Source: Methylosinus trichosporium OB3b
Lineage (GTDB): Bacteria > Pseudomonadota > Alphaproteobacteria > Rhizobiales > Beijerinckiaceae
DNA: 64,000 nt
Assembly: GCF_002752655.1 (NCBI RefSeq)
Contig: NZ_CP023737.1
Coordinates: 930,001-994,000 of the forward strand
Direction of reading: 5' to 3'
Position numbers and translations under genes: made by a program. The notes beneath the pieces are model-generated. The model was given only the letters and a program-made list of their open reading frames with translations, had not been told where the DNA came from and searched no databases. Shown here piece after piece: positions 8,411 through 17,166 of this stretch. Every line of letters starts with the position of its first letter. The first letter of the stretch is position 1.

Positions 8411-8698
8411 TCAATCCCCGAGATCGTCGGGAAGGATGGTTCGCTCGTCCACGATCGCCGTCGCGATCTGCGTGCGCGTGAGGTTGCGGGCGCCTGTGAA
8501 GTCGGCGCCTCTCAGATTGGCTCCGTCCAGCTTGGCGTCACGCATATTCGCGCCGCGGAAGTTCACGAAAGCGCAATCTGCGCCGCGAAAGTCGGCGCCT
8601 TCGAGATCGGCGTTGCTGAGATCGGTCCGCCGAATGAACGTCCCGCTCAGATCGATCTTGAACTCACGGGGCGCCGCGCTGCGAGCTGCCTGCGTCAT
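8411..8698 (-). CDS. Pentapeptide-repeat protein
   Basis: A 95-aa protein with about nine consecutive A(D/N)LxG-type pentapeptides between residues 15 and 75 (for example LSNADLEGADFRGADCAF and LDGANLRGADFTGA), predicted to form a short right-handed quadrilateral beta-helix. No signal peptide is seen. Its ATG overlaps the stop of the upstream frame (ATGA at 8695-8698), so translation is probably coupled to that gene. Small pentapeptide proteins range from topoisomerase inhibitors to structural modules, and nothing here fixes the role. Confidence 0.8.
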   Translation of the reverse strand: MTQAARSAAPREFKIDLSGTFIRRTDLSNADLEGADFRGADCAFVNFRGANMRDAKLDGANLRGADFTGARNLTRTQIATAIVDERTILPDDLGD

Positions 8699-9091
8699 CC
8701 TCTACGTCCTCTCCGGTCGCGCACCAGCCGGACGATCTCGCGAACATCCGGCGGGGGCTCGGCTTCTCCATAGTTTACAGCGCTTTCCCGCAGATATATA
8801 GTCAGCAGTTGCAGCACGGGACCAGACAAGTCGGAGAAATCGAGACAAATCTGCTCGAGCGTGAAGATCGCCCCCAGCCGCACCTCGAGCTTTTCGTCTC
8901 TCAGCTGCCCCACCGCCCGGTTGAAGCTCCGCGACATGGTCCCGGCGGGTCAACTCCGCCTGACGGGTCTGCGCCTCGGCCTGCCGATTGGCGACCGTCA
9001 CCCGCTTCCAGCCCAGATAAACGCCGACGGCGCCGCCGAGCACGAGGCCGAGATTCCGAACGACTTCAGAAAATTGCAGCCACCATTGCAT
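8695..9091 (-). pseudogene. Membrane-anchored hypothetical protein, frameshifted
   Basis: Two overlapping frames together make one sensible protein. The first (from 9091) starts MQWWLQFSEVVRNLGLVLGG, has one transmembrane helix and a Gln/Ala/Arg-rich helix, and goes out of frame after RRDHVAEL. The second continues as FNRAVGQLRDEKLEVRLGAI and ends at 8695 after a Glu/Asp-rich stretch. Restoring two bases in a CTCT run at about 8935 (GAGCTTC to GAGCTCTTC) would join them. Similar proteins with a helix followed by a LRDEKLEVRLGAI-like segment commonly precede pentapeptide proteins. This is either a true disruption or a sequencing error. Confidence 0.6.
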
Positions 9092-9113
9092 CCGAGTTCC
9101 CGCCCGCGCGCCC

Positions 9114-11663
9114 CTACTCCGCCGCCTCTATGTCGAACGCCCCGCGGTCGATCCCGCCGCCCACCAATATCTCGCGCTTGCCCGCGTGATTGGCCTGGCC
9201 GACGACGCCCTCCCTCTCCATCTGCTCCACCAGCGAGGCCGCCTTGTTGTAGCCGATCGACAGGCGCCGCTGGATGTAGCTGGTCGAGCATTTGCGGTCG
9301 CGCAGCACGATCGCCACCGCGCGGTCGTAGAGATCGCCCGATTCCTCCGCATCCATCGAGCCGGGCGCGGCGGCCTCGACCGCCTCCTCGGCCATCTCGT
9401 CCTCGGTGGTGATGGAATCGAGATATTGCGGCTGCCCCTGCGTCTTCAGATGCGCGACGATCTTCTCCACCTCGGCGTCGGAGACGAAAGGCCCATGCAC
9501 GCGCGAGATGCGGCCGCCTCCGGCCATGTACAGCATGTCGCCCTGGCCGAGCAGCTGCTCGGCGCCCATCTCGCCGAGGATGGTGCGGCTGTCGATCTTC
9601 GAGGTGACCTGAAACGAGATGCGCGTCGGGAAATTGGCCTTGATCGTGCCGGTGATGACGTCGACCGAGGGACGCTGCGTCGCCATGATGAGATGAATGC
9701 CGGCCGCGCGCGCCATTTGCGCGAGGCGCTGGATCGCGCCTTCGATATCCTTGCCGGCGACCAGCATCAAATCCGCCATCTCGTCGACGATCACGACGAT
9801 GAAGGGCAGCGGATGCAGATCCATCTCCTCATGTTCGAAGACGGCCTCGCCGGTCTCCTTGTCGAAGCCCGTCTGCACGGTGCGGGTGATGACCTCGCCC
9901 TTCGCCTGCGCCTCGACGACGCGCTGGTTGAAGCCCTCGATATTGCGCACGCCGAGCTTCGACATCTTCTTGTAGCGGTCCTCCATCTCGCGCACCGCCC
10001 ATTTCAGCGCCACCACCGCCTTCTTGGGGTCGGTGACGACGGGCGTCAGCAGATGGGGAATATTGTCATAGACCGAGAGCTCGAGCATTTTCGGATCGAC
10101 CATGATGAGGCGGCACTCTTCCGGCCGCATCCGATAGAGCAGCGACAGGATCATGGTGTTGATGGCGACCGATTTGCCGGAGCCGGTGGTGCCGGCGACG
10201 AGAAGATGCGGCATGCGCGCGAGATCGACGATCACCGGCTCGCCCCCGATGGTCTTGCCGAGCGCGATGGCGAGGCGATGCTTGGTCTTCTCGAAATCCT
10301 CGCAAGCGAGCAATTCGCGCAGGAACACCGTCTCGCGGCGATGGTTCGGCAATTCGATGCCGATGGCGTTGCGGCCCGAGACGACGGCGACGCGCGCGGA
10401 CACCGCCGACATGGAGCGGGCGATGTCGTCGGCGAGGCCGATCACGCGCGAGGATTTGATGCCGGGCGCGGGCTCGAGCTCATAGAGCGTGACGACCGGG
10501 CCGGGGCGTACATTGATGATCTCGCCCTTGACGCCGAAATCCTCGAGCACGCCCTCGAGCAGGCGCGCGTTCTGCTCCAGCGCGTCCTGCGAGACCTTGG
10601 CGCCGACGGCCGGCTTCTTGGGCTCGCTCAGCAGCAGCAGGCCCGGCAGCTCGTAATGCGCCGCGCCCTTGCCCTCGAACAGCGACGGCTGGCGCTCGCG
10701 CAGCACGCGCTTGCCGAGCTTCAGCGGACCGGCCGGCTCCATCACCCGGGCGCTCGCCGGCGGCGGGACGTCCTCTTCCTCATAGGCGACGGGCGCCGCG
10801 GCGGGCGCAGCGCGGGTGCGGGACGGCGCCGGGGGCGCAGGCGTGAAGGCGGCGGGCGCGAAGGAGAATGTGTCGAACACCGGCTCGCGGCGGGCGCCGA
10901 GCAGGGGCGGTCCGGCCGGAATGTCGAGCGCATCCGCCGGGCGACGCGCGAACAGCCGCGCGAGCCGCATGGAGACCTGTGTCCTCACCGTCAGCGCCAC
11001 ATGGATCAACGCGCCGAGCGAGACGAGCGCGACGCCCGGCTCCTCGTCCGCATCCTCGTCGCTCTCTCTTTCGGGCTCGAGGTCGTCAGCCGCGACCTCC
11101 GGCCGCGATTCGAAGCCGAAGCCGGCGGCGCCGGTGAGCGCGATGATGGCGAGGCCGCAGGCGAGCGCGGCGACCAGCGCCATGATCGCGGTCGATTCGC
11201 CGGCGATGCGCCGGGGCAGAGACAGAATCGCGTCGCCGAGGACGCCGCCGAGCCCTGTGGGCAGCGGCCAGCGATCGGTGACCGGCAGGAAGGAGGCCAC
11301 CGCCGCCGCCGCGCCGGCTCCGACGATCCACAGGCCGATTCGCAACAAAGGGCGGTGGACCATGCGTTGGGTCAGCAGCCGCGCGCCGAGCAGAGCCAGC
11401 GGCAGAATGGCGGCGATGGTGGCGACGCCGAGCATCTGCATCGAGATATCGGCGACGATCGCCCCGCCGGAGCCGAGCAGATTGCGCACCTTGCCGCTCG
11501 TCGCATGGTTGAGCGAGGGATCGCGCGCCGACCAGGAGACGAGCGCCAAAGCGGCCGCCAGCGAGCCGGCGAGCAGAGCGGCGCCGGCGAGCTCGGCCGA
11601 CCGCCGCGCGACGAACTCGCGGACGGGCTCAGGAACTCGGCGAAGAGCGTTGCTGCGCGGCAT
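9114..11663 (-). CDS. ftsK: DNA translocase FtsK
   Basis: FtsK pumps DNA at the division septum and activates XerCD recombination at dif to resolve chromosome dimers. The 849-aa protein has four hydrophobic segments in residues about 25-190, an acidic then Pro/Ala-rich linker to about 330, and the RecA-like motor with Walker [10 protein letters not shown] near residue 490 and Walker [12 protein letters not shown] near 620. The C-terminal winged-helix gamma domain ([20 protein letters not shown]) that reads KOPS sequences is present. The length suits alphaproteobacterial FtsK. A CtrA-type box lies 97 nt upstream at 11760-11774, pointing to cell-cycle control. ppdK is divergent. Confidence 0.96.
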   Translation of the reverse strand: MPRSNALRRVPEPVREFVARRSAELAGAALLAGSLAAALALVSWSARDPSLNHATSGKVRNLLGSGGAIVADISMQMLGVATIAAILPLALLGARLLTQRMVHRPLLRIGLWIVGAGAAAAVASFLPVTDRWPLPTGLGGVLGDAILSLPRRIAGESTAIMALVAALACGLAIIALTGAAGFGFESRPEVAADDLEPERESDEDADEEPGVALVSLGALIHVALTVRTQVSMRLARLFARRPADALDIPAGPPLLGARREPVFDTFSFAPAAFTPAPPAPSRTRAAPAAAPVAYEEEDVPPPASARVMEPAGPLKLGKRVLRERQPSLFEGKGAAHYELPGLLLLSEPKKPAVGAKVSQDALEQNARLLEGVLEDFGVKGEIINVRPGPVVTLYELEPAPGIKSSRVIGLADDIARSMSAVSARVAVVSGRNAIGIELPNHRRETVFLRELLACEDFEKTKHRLAIALGKTIGGEPVIVDLARMPHLLVAGTTGSGKSVAINTMILSLLYRMRPEECRLIMVDPKMLELSVYDNIPHLLTPVVTDPKKAVVALKWAVREMEDRYKKMSKLGVRNIEGFNQRVVEAQAKGEVITRTVQTGFDKETGEAVFEHEEMDLHPLPFIVVIVDEMADLMLVAGKDIEGAIQRLAQMARAAGIHLIMATQRPSVDVITGTIKANFPTRISFQVTSKIDSRTILGEMGAEQLLGQGDMLYMAGGGRISRVHGPFVSDAEVEKIVAHLKTQGQPQYLDSITTEDEMAEEAVEAAAPGSMDAEESGDLYDRAVAIVLRDRKCSTSYIQRRLSIGYNKAASLVEQMEREGVVGQANHAGKREILVGGGIDRGAFDIEAAE

Positions 11664-12019
11664 GAGGAGAGGCCCGATGGTCTTATGCGAAAACGACAGC
11701 GAGGCGGCCTGCGACCCGAGCCTCCGCCGGATGTCGATTCCGAGCCTAGGAAAGCGGGGTTAAGGGGCGATTAACCCTCGCCGGCCCGGGCCGCGCCGCT
11801 GCTGCGGCGCCGTCCAAAAACTCCCTGCGGGGGACGCCCCGTTAGCCTTGACGCGCAACGACCCGCCTTCGCCTCTTCCTGCAGCGCCGTCGAGCGCTTA
11901 AGCTCCTATATGCGATATATCGCCCTCGGCGCGGCCGTTCCGCGCCCGACGGTCCGGTTCTTGTATGGAGCGGCGCGACTTGGAGTGCGCTGCACAATGG
12001 CGCCTCGGAAAGCGATGCG
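11664..12019. other. Divergent intergenic region ftsK / ppdK
   Basis: These 356 bp hold the upstream regions of both genes. Besides the CtrA-like box at 11760-11774 there is a GC-rich inverted repeat around 11790-11815 (GGCGCCGTCC side). No further gene is supported; short open frames here are shadows. Confidence 0.5.
11760..11774. promoter_or_regulatory. CtrA-type box TTAA-N7-TTAA
   Basis: The sequence TTAAGGGGCGATTAA (followed by C) is an exact match to the CtrA consensus of alphaproteobacteria, TTAA with a 7-nt spacer and TTAA(C). It lies 97 nt before the ftsK start codon, a position compatible with direct control of its promoter. Binding is inferred from sequence only. Confidence 0.6.
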
Positions 12020-14698
12020 ATGACCAAATGGGTCTATCATTTCGGTGCGGGAGCCGCGGACGGCTCGGCCGCCCTGCGCGACCTTCTCGGCGGCAAGGGC
12101 GCCAATCTCGCCGAAATGGCCGCTCTCGGCCTGCCGGTGCCGCCCGGCTTCACCATCACCACCGAGGTTTGCACGCATTTCTACGCGAACGGCAAGACCT
12201 ATCCCGCTGATCTCGAAGCGGAGGTCGAAGCGGCGCTGACCCGGCTCGGCGAGATCGCCGGCCACGCCTTCGGCGAGACGAACTGGCCGCTGCTGGTCTC
12301 GGTGCGCTCGGGCGCGCGCGCCTCCATGCCCGGCATGATGGACACGGTGCTGAACCTCGGACTCAACGACGAGACCGTCGAGGCCCTGGCGAAGATCGCC
12401 CGCAACGAGCGCTTCGCCTATGATTCCTATCGCCGCTTCATCGAGATGTACTCGACCGTCGTGCTCGGCCTCGAGCATCACGAGTTCGAGGACGCGCTCG
12501 AGGCTTACAAGGCGGCCCGGGGCCAGACGCTCGACACGGAGCTCACCGCCGAGGATTGGCGCAAGGTGGCCGCTCTGTTCAAGGAGATTGTCGAGAAAGC
12601 GACCTCCCGCCCCTTCCCGCAGGACGCGCGGCAGCAATTATGGGGCGCGATCGGCGCGGTGTTCTCGTCCTGGATGAATGCTCGCGCGATCATCTACCGG
12701 CAGCTGCACAATATTCCGGAGAATTGGGGCACGGCGGTCACTGTCCAGGCCATGGTGTTCGGCAATATGGACGATCAGTCGGCGACCGGCGTCGCCTTCA
12801 CCCGCAATCCCTCGACCGGCGCGCGCGAACTCTATGGCGAGTTCCTGATCAATGCGCAGGGAGAGGATGTGGTCGCCGGCATTCGCACGCCGCAGTCGAT
12901 CACCGAGGCGGCGCGCCGCGCCGGCGGGTCGGAGCGGCCGTCGATGGAGGCGGCCCTGCCGCAGATATTCGCCGAGTTCCGCGCCATCGCGCAGCGGCTG
13001 GAGACGCATTACCGCGACATGCAGGATATGGAGTTCACGGTCGAGCGCGGCCGGCTGTGGATGCTGCAGACCCGCGCCGGCAAGCGCACCGGGCCGGCGG
13101 CGCTGAAAATCGCCGTCGACCTGGCGACCGAGGGGCTGATCTCGCGCGAGGAAGCGATTTTGCGCATCGATCCGCTGTCGCTCGACCAATTGCTGCATCC
13201 GACCATCGACCCCGACGCCAAGCCGGCGATTCTCGCGAGCGGACTGCCCGCCTCCCCCGGCGCCGCGGCTGGTGAGATCGTGTTCGACGCCGCCGAGGCG
13301 GAGAAGCTCGCCGCCGCCGGGCGCAAGGTGATTCTCGTGCGCGTCGAGACGAGCCCGGAGGACATCGGCGGAATGCACGCCGCCGAGGGCATTCTGACGA
13401 CGCGCGGCGGCATGACCTCGCATGCGGCGGTCGTCGCGCGCGGCATGGGCAAGCCCTGCGTCTGCGGCGTCGGCGCGATCCGCGTCAATTACGAGGAGCA
13501 GAGCTTCTCGGTCGCCGGCCGGCGCTTCTCCAAGGGCGATCTCATCACCATCGACGGCTCGGCCGGCCGTGTGATCGCCGGCGCCGTGACGATGCGCCAG
13601 CCCGAGCTCACCGGCGAGTTCGCGGTGCTGATGGGCTGGGCCGACAAGGCGCGGCGCATGCGCGTGCGCGCCAACGCCGAGACCGCGGCGGACACCCGCG
13701 CTGCGAGACGATTCGGCGCCGAAGGCGTCGGCCTCGCCCGCACCGAGCATATGTTCTTCGAGGGCGAGCGCATCGTCGCGGTGCGCGAGATGATCCTCGC
13801 CGACGATGCGGCGGGACGGCGCGCCGCCCTCGCCAAGCTGCTGCCGATGCAGCGCGCCGATTTCCAGGAATTGTTCGAGATCATGTCCGGCCTCCCGGTC
13901 ACGATCCGCCTGCTCGATCCGCCGCTGCACGAGTTCCTGCCCCATTCGGACACCGAGATCGCCGAGGTCGCCCGCGCCATGGGCGCCGACCCGGCCAAGC
14001 TGCGCCAGCGCGCGCGCGAGCTCTCGGAGTTCAATCCGATGCTCGGCTTTCGCGGCGTGCGCCTCGCCGTCGCCTTCCCCGAGATCGTCGAGATGCAGGC
14101 GCGCGCCATTCTCGAGGCGGCCATCGCCGCCGCGGCCGTGACCGGCGTCGCCGCCACGGTCGAGATCATGGTTCCGCTCGTCTTCGGCCGGCCCGAGCTC
14201 GATTTCGTGCGCGCGCAAGTGGCGGCGACAGCCGCAGCAGTGACCGAGGAGACCGGCCTCACGCCCTCCTACAAAGTCGGCACGATGATCGAATTGCCGC
14301 GCGCCTGCCTGCGCGCCGGCGAGATCGCGCAGACGGCGGAGTTCTTCTCCTTCGGCACCAATGATCTGACGCAGACCGCGCTCGGCGTCTCGCGCGACGA
14401 CGCCGGCGCCTTTCTCGGCGTCTATTCCCAAAAGGGCATTCTCCCCGCCGATCCTTTCGTGACCATCGATCAGGAGGGCGTCGGCGAATTGGTGCGCCTC
14501 GCCGCGACGCGCGCCCGCGCCGAACGGCCGGGCATCAAGCTCGGCATTTGCGGCGAGCATGGCGGCGATCCGGCCTCGATCGCCTTCTTCGAGAGCGTCG
14601 GCCTCGACTATATCTCCTGCTCGCCCTTCCGCGTGCCGATCGCCCGCCTCGCCGCGGCGCAGGCGGCGCTGGGGAAGACGGCGACGAGCACGGCTTGA
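12020..14698 (+). CDS. ppdK: Pyruvate, phosphate dikinase
   Basis: The enzyme interconverts pyruvate, ATP and phosphate with phosphoenolpyruvate, AMP and pyrophosphate in the cytosol. The 892-aa length is normal. The ATP-grasp domain begins with GGKGANLAEMAALGLPVPPG. The swivelling phosphohistidine domain carries GGMTSHAAVVARGMGKPCVC with the catalytic His near residue 467. The C-terminal TIM barrel holds FFSFGTNDLTQTALG and the catalytic Cys in GICGEHGGDP near residue 843. It is monocistronic and followed by a strong terminator. In serine-cycle methylotrophs PEP supply feeds PEP carboxylase, which would fit the suspected lifestyle. Confidence 0.97.
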   Translation: MTKWVYHFGAGAADGSAALRDLLGGKGANLAEMAALGLPVPPGFTITTEVCTHFYANGKTYPADLEAEVEAALTRLGEIAGHAFGETNWPLLVSVRSGARASMPGMMDTVLNLGLNDETVEALAKIARNERFAYDSYRRFIEMYSTVVLGLEHHEFEDALEAYKAARGQTLDTELTAEDWRKVAALFKEIVEKATSRPFPQDARQQLWGAIGAVFSSWMNARAIIYRQLHNIPENWGTAVTVQAMVFGNMDDQSATGVAFTRNPSTGARELYGEFLINAQGEDVVAGIRTPQSITEAARRAGGSERPSMEAALPQIFAEFRAIAQRLETHYRDMQDMEFTVERGRLWMLQTRAGKRTGPAALKIAVDLATEGLISREEAILRIDPLSLDQLLHPTIDPDAKPAILASGLPASPGAAAGEIVFDAAEAEKLAAAGRKVILVRVETSPEDIGGMHAAEGILTTRGGMTSHAAVVARGMGKPCVCGVGAIRVNYEEQSFSVAGRRFSKGDLITIDGSAGRVIAGAVTMRQPELTGEFAVLMGWADKARRMRVRANAETAADTRAARRFGAEGVGLARTEHMFFEGERIVAVREMILADDAAGRRAALAKLLPMQRADFQELFEIMSGLPVTIRLLDPPLHEFLPHSDTEIAEVARAMGADPAKLRQRARELSEFNPMLGFRGVRLAVAFPEIVEMQARAILEAAIAAAAVTGVAATVEIMVPLVFGRPELDFVRAQVAATAAAVTEETGLTPSYKVGTMIELPRACLRAGEIAQTAEFFSFGTNDLTQTALGVSRDDAGAFLGVYSQKGILPADPFVTIDQEGVGELVRLAATRARAERPGIKLGICGEHGGDPASIAFFESVGLDYISCSPFRVPIARLAAAQAALGKTATSTA

Positions 14699-14708
14699 CG
14701 CGAAAAAA

Positions 14709-14747
14709 CGAGCGCGACCGACAGCCGCGCTCGCTCGCATTTTTTTC
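14709..14747 (+). terminator. Rho-independent terminator of ppdK
   Basis: CGAGCGCG pairs with CGCGCTCG across a short loop, followed after CTCGCA by a run of seven T residues. It lies 10 nt after the ppdK stop, before the convergent gene ending at 14754. Confidence 0.75.
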
Positions 14748-14753
14748 TGCGCC

Positions 14754-14984
14754 CTACTTCGGCAGCGCCGCCGCGCAGGCCGGGGATAGCTCGCTCGAAT
14801 GGCTGCGCAGGCAGGCGAGAATGCGGCCGCCGCCCGGCATGACGCCATTGCACAATTGCTGATAATCGTCGCGACAGGCTTTCTTCAGCGCCTCCTTCAA
14901 ATCGGCGCGCTGGTCCTGCGCGCTCGCAAGGGGCGCATAGGCGGCGGCGAAGAGCGTTGCGATCAGGATGGTTCTACGGATCAT
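14754..14984 (-). CDS. Small secreted cysteine-rich-repeat protein
   Basis: A 76-aa precursor with a clear signal peptide (MIRRTILIATLFAAAYAPLASAQ). The mature part has four Cys in the pattern KACRDDYQQLCNGVMPGGGR and ILACLRSHSSELSPACAAAL, which resembles the short 'cysteine-rich repeat' domain (PF00839-like), here a single unit in the periplasm. The start at 14984 is preferred to in-frame upstream Mets because GGAG stands 12 nt before it and the signal peptide then begins properly. It follows the sterol-desaturase-like gene by 22 nt on the same strand, so co-transcription is likely. Function unknown. Confidence 0.75.
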   Translation of the reverse strand: MIRRTILIATLFAAAYAPLASAQDQRADLKEALKKACRDDYQQLCNGVMPGGGRILACLRSHSSELSPACAAALPK

Positions 14985-15006
14985 CTTCTCAACTCCGATC
15001 ATGCGA

Positions 15007-15894
15007 TCAAATCGCGAAGCGGCGGTCATGGACGGACTCGGATGCAGGGCGGGCGGCGCCCGGCGGCGCGAAGAGCGCCGCGAGAACGCCGCGCCAGTCG
15101 CGCGCGGCGCGGGCGTCGGCGAGCATCGCCGGCCATTCTCCGAAGGCGATGCGCAGCGGATTATAGCTCGGCCGCGCGCCGACGAGCCCATATCGCATCG
15201 CCTCGCGCCGCGGGGCCTCGGCGAAAGTGCCGAACAGGCGATCGAACAGGATCAGCACGCCGCCGAAATTCTTGTCGAGGCAAGAATCGTTGGAGGCGTG
15301 ATGAACGCGGTGATGCGCCGGCGTGTTCAGCACATGCTCGAGAAAGCCGAGCCGAGGGCCGAGCTCGGTATGAATGAAGAACTGATAGAGGAGGTTCAAG
15401 GTCAGCATTCCGACGATCGCGACCGGATGAAAGCCGATAAAGGCGAGCGGCAGAAAGAAGACAAAACCGCCCGAGACGCCGCCTGTCCAGCCGAGGCGCA
15501 CCGCCGCGGTGTAATTGAGCCGGGTGGACGAATGATGGACGCAATGCGTCGCCCATAGCCAGCGCACGCGATGCGACGCACGATGATGCCAATAATAGAA
15601 GAACTCGACGCCGACGAAGAGCGCGACGAGCGCGAGCGCGCTCATCTGATCGAAGTCGAGCAGCCTGTGCTCATAGGCGAAGGCGAAGGGCCAGACGACG
15701 GCGAAGCCTTCGACGCCGCGCAGCAGTATGCGGCCGAACGCGACGCCGAGCGAGGCGGCGCTCTCGCGCAGATCGTGCTCATCGCGACGAGCATGGCGTG
15801 AGAACAGATATTCGAGCGTCATGAAGCCGATGGCCGCGGCGAGAATGATCATGCGCATTCGCAGATCGAGGGATGAGCTTTCGAGACTGAGCAT
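15007..15894 (-). CDS. Sterol desaturase / fatty acid hydroxylase superfamily membrane protein
   Basis: A 295-aa integral membrane di-iron enzyme with the eight-histidine signature of the superfamily: HHRASH near residue 108, HCVHHSS near 121, and HHRVHHASN near 200. Four to five hydrophobic segments surround them. Members hydroxylate or desaturate lipids such as sterols, carotenoids or fatty acids, and the substrate here is not evident. The ATG at 15894 (MLSLESSSLDLRMRM) is chosen because the frame upstream encodes only low-complexity sequence from the two-component region, and an AGG lies 8 nt before it. The small Cys-rich gene follows 22 nt later. Confidence 0.85.
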   Translation of the reverse strand: MLSLESSSLDLRMRMIILAAAIGFMTLEYLFSRHARRDEHDLRESAASLGVAFGRILLRGVEGFAVVWPFAFAYEHRLLDFDQMSALALVALFVGVEFFYYWHHRASHRVRWLWATHCVHHSSTRLNYTAAVRLGWTGGVSGGFVFFLPLAFIGFHPVAIVGMLTLNLLYQFFIHTELGPRLGFLEHVLNTPAHHRVHHASNDSCLDKNFGGVLILFDRLFGTFAEAPRREAMRYGLVGARPSYNPLRIAFGEWPAMLADARAARDWRGVLAALFAPPGAARPASESVHDRRFAI

Positions 15895-15956
15895 AATGGG
15901 GCCTCGTGGAAGAGAATGAAGGGCGACGTCTCGCCGCGCTCGCTCGGGGCGTCCGT

Positions 15957-16256
15957 TCAACGGTAGACAGAGCGGGAATAGCCATAGGCGTAGCCGTGCG
16001 GGCCAACGCCGCGTCCCGAGACATTGCAGGCGCCGCCGCCGCAGGAGGCGGAGCCGGAGCGGCTCCATGCTGCTCCATGTGGACCGCGCACGCTGCGCGA
16101 CCAGGAGCAGCCGCCACCCCCGCAGCTCATGGTTCGTCCGTAGGAGGCGCCGCGAGGGCCATGGGCGGAAACGGACCTCGTCCATGCCGCCGCATCGGAA
16201 TCTGCGGCGAGGGAAAGAACGGCGGCGAGCGCCGATGCAACGACAAATCTCGGCAT
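15957..16256 (-). CDS. Secreted Gly/Ser/Cys repeat protein, hypothetical
   Basis: A 99-aa precursor with signal peptide (MPRFVVASALAAVLSLAADS, cleavage near DAAA). The mature part consists of two and a half imperfect repeats of about 26 residues: RSV, then GPxGA(S/A)(Y/W), then SCGGG(G/A)C. It ends in a Tyr/Arg-rich tail. The paired CGGGxC motifs could form disulfides or bind metal. The gene starts 190 nt from the divergent response regulator and lies 62 nt upstream of the sterol-desaturase-like gene on the same strand. I do not recognise a named family. Confidence 0.65.
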   Translation of the reverse strand: MPRFVVASALAAVLSLAADSDAAAWTRSVSAHGPRGASYGRTMSCGGGGCSWSRSVRGPHGAAWSRSGSASCGGGACNVSGRGVGPHGYAYGYSRSVYR

Positions 16257-16446
16257 TTATCGAACTCCTCGTTTCACGCCATCGGCGCCGCTTCGCGTCG
16301 AAGGCCCGAGGAGAGTCGGCCGGCGATGTCGCGCGCCGATCACCAGGGAAAAGCATTTTGTCGTGATTTGTCGCCCATTTGTAACGATGCGTAACAGTCA
16401 CGCCGCGCGTCTTGCTTCGCAACGGCGCAAGATCGACAGTGTCGCC

Positions 16447-17166
16447 ATGAACGCTCCTGCGGCGAGGCTCCTCATGGTGGAGGACGATCCGGAAATCGGC
16501 CGGCTCGTCGGCGATTTTCTGCGGCGCGAGGGCTTCGAGCTCATCGTTGCGCCCGACGCCGCGGCGATGGATGCCGAGCTTTCGCGCGCGCGGCCCGATC
16601 TCGTGATCCTCGATCTGATGCTGCCCGGCGAGGACGGACTCTCCATCTGCCGGCGCCTGCGCGCCCGCGACACAATTCCGATCCTGATGCTGACGGCGAA
16701 GAGCGACGAGATCGACCGTGTCGTCGGGCTCGAAATGGGCGCCGACGATTATTTGACGAAGCCTTTCGGGCCACGCGAGTTGCTCGCCCGCGTGCGCGCG
16801 CTGCTGCGGCGTGCGCACGCCGCGCCGACCCGGCCGGCGAGTCGGCGCCTCGCCTTCGATCGCTTCATTCTCGATCTCGACGCGCGCGATTGCGAAACCA
16901 TCGAGCCGCAGCGGAGCGAGATTGCGCTCACCAGCGCCGAATTCGATCTCCTCGCCTGTTTCGCGCAGCATCCACGCCGCGTGCTGACGCGCGACCAATT
17001 GCTCGACTGGACGCATGGGCGCGCCGCCGATCCGTTCGACCGCTCGATCGACATGCTGGTCTCGCGGCTGCGCAGAAAGCTCGACGCCGCCGGCGCGAGC
17101 GGCGATCTCATCGCAACCGTGCGCAACGGCGGCTATCTGCTCAGAGCCGAGGTCAGGAGAATCTGA
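16447..17166 (+). CDS. OmpR/PhoB-family response regulator
   Basis: The 239-aa regulator has a receiver domain at residues about 8-120, with the acidic pair in MVEDD, phospho-acceptor Asp in LVILDLMLPGEDG and Lys in LTKPFGPRELLARV. A winged-helix DNA-binding domain follows at about 135-235 (LTSAEFDLLACFAQ, then VSRLRRKLD and TVRNGGYLLRA). It acts with the kinase directly downstream: its TGA overlaps the kinase ATG (ATGA at 17163-17168). The start at 16447 gives the standard N-terminus. The stimulus is unknown. The divergent gene encodes the secreted Cys-repeat protein, a possible target. Confidence 0.93.
   Translation: MNAPAARLLMVEDDPEIGRLVGDFLRREGFELIVAPDAAAMDAELSRARPDLVILDLMLPGEDGLSICRRLRARDTIPILMLTAKSDEIDRVVGLEMGADDYLTKPFGPRELLARVRALLRRAHAAPTRPASRRLAFDRFILDLDARDCETIEPQRSEIALTSAEFDLLACFAQHPRRVLTRDQLLDWTHGRAADPFDRSIDMLVSRLRRKLDAAGASGDLIATVRNGGYLLRAEVRRI

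Noticed and set aside
9186..11774. Very long open frame (862 codons) on the plus strand
   Set aside because: It is antisense to ftsK, has His/Arg/Asp-rich composition typical of the reverse frame of a GC-rich gene, and no domain.
12638..14848. 736-codon frame on the minus strand
   Set aside because: Antisense shadow of ppdK; no recognisable domain or start context.
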